A stretch of 10,474 bases of DNA from the NCBI GenBank assembly GCA_016839655.1, contig JAEOTW010000112.1, forward strand, positions 1 through 10,474, read 5' to 3'. This document shows, piece by piece, positions 1 through 3,977 of the stretch (position 1 is its first letter; every line of letters begins with the position of its first letter). The notes beneath the pieces were generated by a model that was given only the letters and a program-made list of their open reading frames with translations, made no database searches and was not told where the DNA came from. Position numbers and translations under genes: made by a program. This DNA is from Promethearchaeota archaeon. Its GTDB lineage: Archaea > Asgardarchaeota > Lokiarchaeia > Sigynarchaeales > SOKP01.

Positions 1-443
1 ACAAATTCTTTTTAGAAGCTCATGTTAAATTGCGACCAATTGATTTTGCTACAGATGGAATATATTTATGTGGGTGCGCACATTCACCCAAAGATCTTCG
101 AGAATCAATATCACAATCCAATGGAGCTGCCGCTCAAGCAGTTAAAATTTTAAGCGCAGAAAACCTTGTAACTTCTGGGCTTGTAGCTGTTGTTATAGAA
201 GAAAATTGCATTGGCTGTGGAAGCTGTATGGAAGTCTGTCAATTTAATGCTATTGAATTAATAGAGAAAGAAAGAAAATTTGAAGATGTCACAATGACTA
301 TAAGGAAATCTCATGTAAATCCAGCGCTTTGTAAAGGATGTGGTACATGTGGCGCCCAATGCCCTAATTCAACAATAATAATTAAACATTTTGGTTTTGA
401 ACAAATCCACGCTATGATTTCTGCACTTTTAATCCAAACTTAA
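1..443 (+). CDS. hdrA: HdrA-type flavin/iron-sulfur subunit, C-terminal end only (5' end outside window)
   Basis: This is the last 146 codons of an HdrA-like protein; the frame opens at base 3 and runs in from upstream, so no start should be assigned here. It aligns with residues 883-1026 of the complete HdrA at 3978-7058, sharing FFLEAHVKLRP, DFATDGI-LCGCAH (end of the thioredoxin-reductase-like FAD domain) and a C-terminal ferredoxin domain. The latter has two [4Fe-4S] motifs, CIGCGSCMEVC and CKGCGTCGAQC, each followed by CP or a similar fourth ligand context. Known role of the family: HdrA is the FAD-bearing core of soluble heterodisulfide reductase and splits or joins electron pairs between ferredoxin and a disulfide. 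mvhD follows after 18 bp, so the two are probably co-transcribed and form one complex. Its substitutions against the other two hdrA copies show it is a diverged paralogue, not a recent duplicate. Whether it is full length upstream cannot be seen. Confidence 0.93.
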   Translation, partial: KFFLEAHVKLRPIDFATDGIYLCGCAHSPKDLRESISQSNGAAAQAVKILSAENLVTSGLVAVVIEENCIGCGSCMEVCQFNAIELIEKERKFEDVTMTIRKSHVNPALCKGCGTCGAQCPNSTIIIKHFGFEQIHAMISALLIQT

Positions 444-461
444 ATTATAAGGTATTGATTT

Positions 462-893
462 ATGTCTAAGTCAAAAAAGAAAGTAAATAAAAAGGATTTT
501 CACCCAAATATATTGTGTTTTTGTTGTAATTGGTGTAGTTATGCAGGAGCAGATTTAGCTGGTGTATCTCGTTTTCAGTACCCCGCTACTATTCGGATAG
601 TAAGAGTGATGTGCTCCGGCAGAGTTGATCCCGCTTTCATTTTAGAAGCTTTTAAAGATGGTATTGATGGCGTAATTGTGACAGGCTGCCATATTGGTGA
701 CTGTCATTATTTAAAAGGAAATGAATTTGCTAGAGATCGATTCGAAAATTTTAAAGAAATATTAAAAATGTTCCATCTAGAAAAACGATTTAGACTTGAA
801 TGGGTTAGTGCATCTGAAGGAAAACGATTTGCTGAGGTTATTACTGAATTTACGAATGAAATTAAAAAATTGGGCCCATTATTGGCAATTTAG
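462..893 (+). CDS. mvhD: MvhD-type [2Fe-2S] electron-transfer subunit of Hdr complexes
   Basis: This 143-residue protein is a full-length member of the methyl-viologen-reducing hydrogenase delta subunit family (usual length about 140). The family signatures are all present: CFCCNWCSYAGADLAG with C19, C21, C22 and C25; MCSGRVDP with C51; and GCHIGDCHY with C76 and C81. In the family these cysteines hold a [2Fe-2S] cluster that passes electrons from a hydrogenase, formate dehydrogenase or other donor to HdrA in the cytoplasm. The ATG is preceded by AAGGT at 449-453 with 8-base spacing, which supports the start. The first 12 residues are lysine-rich and atypical. It lies 18 bp after the hdrA tail and is followed by a T-rich tract, so it is probably the last gene of that operon. 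No in-frame TGA is present, so positions that are selenocysteine in some relatives are encoded here as cysteine. The partner donor enzyme is not in the window. Confidence 0.95.
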   Translation: MSKSKKKVNKKDFHPNILCFCCNWCSYAGADLAGVSRFQYPATIRIVRVMCSGRVDPAFILEAFKDGIDGVIVTGCHIGDCHYLKGNEFARDRFENFKEILKMFHLEKRFRLEWVSASEGKRFAEVITEFTNEIKKLGPLLAI

Positions 894-903
894 CGTATAT
901 ATA

Positions 904-942
904 TGGAAAGGTAAATTCAGAGTCTGATTTCAATGTAAATTT
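904..942 (+). repeat. Dispersed direct repeat, copy 1
   Basis: The 32 bases at 904-935 are identical to 1772-1803, and the match extends to 39 bases with one mismatch. The core contains an imperfect palindrome around TTCAGAGTCTGA. Beyond the shared part, the right side of this copy (925-952) matches a third copy at 2836-2862 with one gap and one mismatch. The repeat starts 10 bases after the mvhD stop codon. It may be a regulatory or recombination site, or a remnant of a small mobile element; its function is not known. Confidence 0.85.
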
Positions 943-983
943 CTTTGAAAAGGCAAAAAAATCTTAGTTTGTTCTAGAGCAAG

Positions 984-1010
984 GTTTTATTTTTTTCTTT
1001 TCTTTAATTT
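984..1010 (+). terminator. T-rich tract, probable archaeal terminator after mvhD
   Basis: A run of T broken only by a few A and C bases (GGTTTTATTTTTTTC and onward) lies about 90 bases after the mvhD stop on the coding strand. Archaeal RNA polymerase typically terminates at such U-rich stretches without needing a hairpin. The assignment is based on position and composition. Confidence 0.45.
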
Positions 1011-1061
1011 AAAATTAATATATTGAAGGACACTTAAGAATTGCTCTCTGAAATATTTTTT

Positions 1062-1087
1062 TTAATTAGATTCCTGAATCTAATTAA
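1062..1087. other. Perfect inverted repeat between convergent genes
   Basis: TTAATTAGATT (1062-1072) pairs perfectly with AATCTAATTAA (1077-1087) around a four-base loop, CCTG. It sits between convergent mvhD and the VOC gene, 11 bases beyond the stop of the latter. On the + strand it is followed by a moderately T-rich stretch (1088-1104); on the - strand it is followed by A residues. It could help end + strand transcription or be a protein-binding palindrome. An 11-bp AT-rich stem is weak as an RNA hairpin. Confidence 0.5.
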
Positions 1088-1098
1088 TTTTAGTATTA

Positions 1099-1530
1099 TT
1101 ATTTTTGTGCTATGAATTCAATAACAATTCCAAGTTCTTTCTCGGTATCAAGATACACAACGTCAAGAGGACCAACTTGAATTAAGAATAAAATTTTTGT
1201 TCCTTTTTTCTGATACGCTTCTATATAGGGTGTAATATTATCAACTGAAATTGCAAGATGATGTAGTCCTTCTTTTCCTCGTTCTAAGAATTCTTTATAT
1301 GGACTTTCACCTTCCAAAGGTTGAATTAGCTCTATGTCTAGACTGAGTAATTGACTCACAGCAATTTTCAGCGATACTTTTGAGTCCTTTCCCCTAATTA
1401 AACATGGAGTATCATGTTGTTCGAATGTATGAAATCTAATCCTATAATCTAAAGATTTCATAGATTCAATTTGTTTATCTACATCTTTAAAAACATAACC
1501 TAAATGATATATTTTGAAATCTCTTTTCAT
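1099..1530 (-). CDS. VOC-fold (glyoxalase / methylmalonyl-CoA epimerase-like) metalloprotein
   Basis: The 143-residue product has the two-module vicinal-oxygen-chelate pattern. Module 1 opens with YHLGYVFKDVDKQIE and ends with LDIELIQP; module 2 opens with EGLHHLAISVDNI and ends with YLDTEKELGIVIEFI. By position, H9, E67, H90 or H91 and E138 are the likely divalent-metal ligands. The segment PLEGESPYKEFLERGKEGLHH resembles methylmalonyl-CoA epimerase, which interconverts the two epimers of methylmalonyl-CoA, and the length is right for that family. VOC proteins are diverse, however (lyases, dioxygenases, resistance proteins), and no mutase gene is nearby, so only the fold is assigned firmly. 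ATG start with AAGGT 8 bases upstream (1543-1539 on the - strand). The gene stands alone, convergent to mvhD and flanked by the direct repeats at 904 and 1772. Confidence 0.85.
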   Translation of the reverse strand: MKRDFKIYHLGYVFKDVDKQIESMKSLDYRIRFHTFEQHDTPCLIRGKDSKVSLKIAVSQLLSLDIELIQPLEGESPYKEFLERGKEGLHHLAISVDNITPYIEAYQKKGTKILFLIQVGPLDVVYLDTEKELGIVIEFIAQK

Positions 1531-1538
1531 ATTTTAGG

Positions 1539-1580
1539 ACCTTACTACTTTGTTCATTTTAGAGGATTTCATTATATTTT
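1539..1580 (-). promoter_or_regulatory. Candidate TATA box and ribosome binding site for the VOC gene
   Basis: Read on the - strand, AAAATATAAT at 1580-1571 is a good archaeal TATA-like element. Transcription starting about 26 bases downstream would give a leader of about 19 bases that includes AAGGT at 1543-1539, spaced 8 bases from the ATG at 1530. The arrangement is self-consistent but inferred from sequence only. A second AT run, at about 1612-1625, is an alternative. Confidence 0.4.
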
Positions 1581-1771
1581 GTTCTCATTCATTTTTAAGG
1601 TTTCTAGTTCTATATATATTTTGTATAACAAATTGACTTCATTGTACCGGAAATAATGAGATACTTCAGAAAATTATTCATTAATTCTTTATTTTTTTAA
1701 TGGTTTGAGATGGGAAGGGATGGAGTATGTTCTTGAGTATTAATTTTCTTTTTTCTTTTTCTTATTTTTTT

Positions 1772-1810
1772 TGGAAAGGTAAATTCAGAGTCTGATTTCA
1801 ATGAAAATTT
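1772..1810 (+). repeat. Dispersed direct repeat, copy 2
   Basis: The first 32 bases are identical to 904-935 in the same orientation, 868 bp apart, with one mismatch in the next seven. The two copies bracket the VOC gene. The sequences diverge right after AAATTT. The copy follows directly on a T/C-rich tract and lies about 85 bases before the start of the next gene. Confidence 0.85.
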
Positions 1811-1860
1811 AATGGAAAATGATTTATATTTTGTACATGGTAAAACATATCTTTTTCACT

Positions 1861-1870
1861 AATAAATAAA
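1861..1870 (+). promoter_or_regulatory. Candidate TATA-like element for a leaderless transcript
   Basis: AATAAATAAA is centred about 29 bases before the GTG at 1895, close to the distance expected when transcription begins at or beside the start codon. No Shine-Dalgarno site precedes that GTG, which fits a leaderless message. In such AT-rich DNA a chance match is quite possible. Confidence 0.3.
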
Positions 1871-1894
1871 TCTATAGAAGTCTATTGATCTAGT

Positions 1895-2284
1895 GTGGTA
1901 ATATCAATAAGAGAATTTAAGCTTAAGAATGAGATTTATTATTTTTTAAAAAACCTTGGTAGTTACAAGAATTTTCAATACATAGCTTATATTATTGTAC
2001 ATAATTTAAAAGCAGAAGTTATTGAAACCGTTCTCGGTTTTGACAGTTTAATCATAATATTTAAAAAGGATAATTTTGAATTCCGATTGGCTCAAGATAC
2101 TTACTTTGAGACGCATTTGACACTAGAACATCAAAATAAAGAAGATAATGATTCATTAAGGGTATTAGCAAATGAGTTACTAGAAATTATTAAAGCAAAA
2201 CGTAGAAGCTATTTACCTCGGAGTAAGATAAAAGAAATTGAGAAATGGTTTCATTTGATTTTTGAGAAATGGTTTAAAGTATAA
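1895..2284 (+). CDS. Hypothetical protein, unrecognised family
   Basis: A 129-residue soluble protein with no family that I recognise. It is rich in aromatic and charged residues and has no cysteine, signal peptide or membrane helix. The pattern suggests an N-terminal helix (about residues 6-20), a central strand-rich part (about 25-75, with SLIIIFKKDNFEFRLAQ) and a C-terminal helical part (about 85-129). The C terminus repeats the tetrapeptide EKWF (116-119 and 124-127). The GTG start is the only usual start in the frame: there is no internal ATG, and an in-frame TGA at 1886-1888 closes the frame upstream. The next gene starts 63 bases (or 30, with its alternative start) after the stop on the same strand, so the two may form an operon. 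Confidence 0.6.
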   Translation: MVISIREFKLKNEIYYFLKNLGSYKNFQYIAYIIVHNLKAEVIETVLGFDSLIIIFKKDNFEFRLAQDTYFETHLTLEHQNKEDNDSLRVLANELLEIIKAKRRSYLPRSKIKEIEKWFHLIFEKWFKV

Positions 2285-2347
2285 AAAATATCTGGTGAAC
2301 TAATCATAGAAGTTATGATAAAAAAAGTGAGAAGTGGAGCACAATAC

Positions 2348-2767
2348 ATGGGCAAAATCTATGATTTTTGGATAGATGCGGAACTTCAAAGTGGGATTCA
2401 AATTAAAATATTTGACTATACATTTGATCTTAGAAATTATGAAAATCAAAGAGTTGAGTGTTTAATATTGGCTTTTTTAATTGAGTGTGTTACAGGAATC
2501 ACTGATATTAATGAATCAGTAAAAAATGTATCCGCTCCAGTAGATAAACCATTTACTAAAATAATTAAAGGGAATTTCAACAAAAACTATTTTATTCCAG
2601 AAAAATGGAAGTCTTATGCTAATAAAGTTTATTATTCAATCCAAAATAGCGATGGTGTCTTTTTATTAGGCGATTCTGATGTAAAAGATGAAGATTTGAA
2701 AGAAAACGAAATAATCACTCTATACGTGGGCAGATTTGATTTATTGGAATGGAATCCAATTGAATAA
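2348..2767 (+). CDS. Hypothetical protein, probably all-beta, unrecognised family
   Basis: The product has 139 residues from this start; an upstream in-frame ATG at 2315 would give 150. I prefer 2348 because GGAG (2336-2339) lies 8 bases before it, whereas the 2315 ATG has no ribosome binding site at a normal distance. The sequence alternates hydrophobic and polar residues in many short strands (IDAELQSGIQIKIFDYTF near the start, NKVYYSIQNSDGVFLLGD in the middle, IITLYVGRFDLLEW at the end), which suggests a small beta-barrel or sandwich. Two cysteines fall in the helical stretch VECLILAFLIECV. No signal peptide or catalytic motif is visible. It follows the 1895 gene on the same strand and is followed at once by a pyrimidine tract, so the pair looks like a two-gene unit of unknown function. 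Confidence 0.65.
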   Translation: MGKIYDFWIDAELQSGIQIKIFDYTFDLRNYENQRVECLILAFLIECVTGITDINESVKNVSAPVDKPFTKIIKGNFNKNYFIPEKWKSYANKVYYSIQNSDGVFLLGDSDVKDEDLKENEIITLYVGRFDLLEWNPIE

Positions 2768-2783
2768 CTTTTCTTTCTTTTCC
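2768..2783 (+). terminator. Pyrimidine tract after the 2348-2767 gene
   Basis: CTTTTCTTTCTTTTCC begins at the base after the stop codon. The U-rich transcript is the usual archaeal termination signal; no hairpin is associated. It is followed by an unusually GC-rich patch for this window (CCAGCTCCCCCGTGGTGCC), whose role is unknown. Confidence 0.45.
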
Positions 2784-2835
2784 AGCTCCCCCGTGGTGCC
2801 TCTTCCTAAAAAAGTAGGCTCATTGAATTATTATT

Positions 2836-2862
2836 TGATTTCAATGAAATTTCTTAGAAAAG
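2836..2862 (+). repeat. Dispersed repeat, partial copy 3
   Basis: TGATTTCAATG, then AAATTTCTT and GAAAAG, match the right half of copy 1 (925-952) with one single-base gap and one mismatch. Here the centre becomes a near-perfect palindrome, ATTTCAATGAAAT (2838-2850). The left half of the repeat (GGTAAATTCAGAG) is missing. It lies about 70 bases after the stop of the preceding gene, in the same orientation as copies 1 and 2. Confidence 0.6.
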
Positions 2863-2902
2863 ATGGAAGAAAATGTAAGGAGTTTAGGGATTCTAAAAGT
2901 AA

Positions 2903-3154
2903 TTAGCAAAATATAAAATTTATAACCCCGCATCTTTGCGAGCTTCCTGCTTCTACTCGCCCAATATGACCTTTTTCGCCATTTTGTAGCAAAATTTTTA
3001 GACCCTCCAAATATTTTATTCCACAATCTTGATGCCAATAATAATTATAACCTTTTTGTGGGACAAATCTAAGCCTAAGTATGCTTTTTTTAATAATTTC
3101 TCCACACCAATCACATTTAGTGGTGCCCGTGGGTGCTTCTTCTATTTGAAACAT
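2903..3154 (-). CDS. Small zinc-finger protein, PARP-type-like C2HC motif
   Basis: An 83-residue product. Residues 12-46 contain TKCDWCGEIIKKSILRLRF followed by NYYWHQDCG, with C14, C17, H41 and C44 as the likely zinc ligands. Cx2C...Hx2C with an aromatic WH before the second pair and a basic LRLRF strand between is the layout of the PARP-type (DNA nick-sensing) zinc finger. Here the loop is 23 residues, shorter than the usual 28-30, so other treble-clef or ribbon fingers are possible. Such fingers bind nucleic acid or protein; no catalytic domain is attached. The part after residue about 60 is low in recognisable features. No good ribosome binding site precedes the ATG, and an in-frame stop lies 21 bases before it. 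A TATA-like ATTTAAAT lies about 40 bases upstream (near 3196). It is a lone gene, divergent from nothing recognisable. Confidence 0.6.
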   Translation of the reverse strand: MFQIEEAPTGTTKCDWCGEIIKKSILRLRFVPQKGYNYYWHQDCGIKYLEGLKILLQNGEKGHIGRVEAGSSQRCGVINFIFC

Positions 3155-3280
3155 CGCATAAAATTCTTCATTCTGTCAAACAATATTTTACATTTAAATC
3201 TCATTGAATTAAAAGCTTTTTAAAAAAATCTTTTGGTGTTTATATTACTATTTATCAATACTAATCCTTAAACGCAAAAC

Positions 3281-3436
3281 TCAGTAAATTACCATCAACA
3301 GTATTGTAAAGATAAAAAAGGGGATATTCGTGAAAAAGCTACCACTCATATTCATCATTAGAATTAGACCACTGATCAGTAATATCAACCCAATTACCCC
3401 TATCACAACCCTACCTAATGAAGAGAAATGTTTCAC
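3281..3436 (-). CDS. Probable small two-helix membrane protein
   Basis: This 51-residue frame starts with GTG directly after an in-frame TGA. It reads MKHFSSLGRVV, then IGVIGLILLISGLILMMN (helix 1, about residues 10-29), a short SGSFFTNIP turn, and FFIFTILLMVIY (helix 2, about 38-51). The glycine-spaced hydrophobic helix after a short basic start is typical of genuine small archaeal membrane proteins, and is less likely as chance because it uses GGN and GTN codons in AT-rich DNA. No convincing ribosome binding site is seen; a TATATAT element lies about 50 bases upstream (near 3488). A competing + strand frame (3330-3464, 44 codons) overlaps it and looks less protein-like. The frame stays open beyond both flanking TGA codons for about 10-25 codons, so a degraded longer gene is an alternative. 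Function unknown. Confidence 0.42.
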   Translation of the reverse strand: MKHFSSLGRVVIGVIGLILLISGLILMMNMSGSFFTNIPFFIFTILLMVIY

Positions 3437-3831
3437 TCAGACTTCAACCGCTTCTAGTTTATAATTTCTATACCAATACCTTATCAATATATAGTAGTTT
3501 TAACTTTTTAATAAATTTCTAATTTGTTAATACTCTTCCATTTTTTACATCATACTATTAAATCTTGATCGATAACAATTACTCTGATGGAAAAAGTGCT
3601 AGAAACAGATCATCATTTAATCCATCATTATCAGTAAGTAACATTATGTAGATAATGTACAAATCAAATTGTAGCAAAATTAACTATTCCCAACATATTC
3701 CCTAAAAAAAATATCAATCTGGATCTCATCGTCATTTCTCTTTAACATAAACGAACAAAAAACCCATAATACAAAATAAATAATGGAAAGCATGACCAAT
3801 TACGAAATAACAGATGTAAAATATGTTTGGG

Positions 3832-3874
3832 ATTGATCGTTTGCTAAGTTAGAAATGTAGGATATTGATCATTT
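3832..3874 (+). repeat. Pair of 11-base direct repeats upstream of hdrA promoter
   Basis: ATTGATCGTTT (3832-3842) and ATTGATCATTT (3864-3874) differ at one base and start 32 bases apart, about three helical turns. They sit just before a TATA-like TTTATATA at 3887-3894. The phasing and place suit binding of a regulator to one face of the helix, but the sites are short and AT-rich. Confidence 0.35.
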
Positions 3875-3886
3875 CTTACAAATATA

Positions 3887-3957
3887 TTTATATAATAAAA
3901 TGCCTTTATTTTTTATTCAATAGAAAAGAAGTTGCGGAAAACAATTCTTTATTAAAA
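3887..3957 (+). promoter_or_regulatory. Candidate promoter elements for hdrA
   Basis: Two TATA-like elements are possible. TTTATATA at 3887-3894 would give a leader of about 60 bases. TTTATTAAA at about 3949-3957 is centred about 26 bases before the ATG at 3978 and would give a leaderless message, consistent with the absence of a Shine-Dalgarno site before that ATG. I cannot choose between them from sequence. Confidence 0.4.
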
Positions 3958-3977
3958 AAACTAAAAAGTGTTCAATA

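Larger units (their letters stand above)
1581..1894. other. Gene-free intergenic region with a long pyrimidine tract
   Basis: No open frame of useful length is seen on either strand; the longest are about 14-16 codons. The region holds an AT element (TCTATATATATTTTG, about 1610-1624), a locally G-rich patch (GATGGGAAGGGATGGAG, about 1708-1724) and an almost pure T/C tract at about 1743-1771 just before repeat copy 2. No annotated + strand gene ends before this tract, so it may end an unrecognised transcript or be simple low-complexity DNA. Confidence 0.4.
3437..3977. other. Long intergenic region upstream of hdrA, no convincing gene
   Basis: About 540 bases without a supportable gene. The longest frames are 16-38 codons. 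One on the - strand (3732-3848) is hydrophobic but has no start codon except an ATG near its end. No tRNA-like or other structured RNA fold was recognised. Towards the right end the region carries two near-identical 11-base sites and AT-rich promoter-like elements for hdrA, described separately. Confidence 0.5.

Noticed and set aside
2841..3038. A 65-codon - strand frame overlapping the zinc-finger gene
   Set aside because: It is in another frame of the same strand, is basic and low in pattern, and conflicts with the better-supported C2HC zinc-motif frame.
3029..3223. A 64-codon + strand frame
   Set aside because: It lies antisense to the zinc-finger gene and its hydrophobic, Phe-rich content is what the complement of that region would give.
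3330..3464. A 44-codon + strand frame starting with GTG after AGGGG
   Set aside because: It is antisense to the two-helix membrane frame at 3281-3436. Its Ile/Pro/Thr-rich sequence is less protein-like, although the AGGGG site keeps it from being excluded completely.
3732..3848. A hydrophobic - strand open stretch of about 38 codons
   Set aside because: There is no ATG, GTG or TTG start near its beginning; the only ATG leaves 11 residues. Hydrophobic runs are common by chance in AT-rich DNA.
3783..3860. A short + strand frame reading MESMTNYEITDVKYVWD, then TGA, then eight more codons
   Set aside because: It looks protein-like and might suggest TGA read-through, but 17-25 residues is too short to support, and no recoding signal could be shown.
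894..3977. CRISPR array or tRNA gene
   Set aside because: The three repeat copies are unevenly spaced by about 0.9-1.1 kb with genes between, not regular spacers. No cloverleaf with a conserved T-arm was seen.
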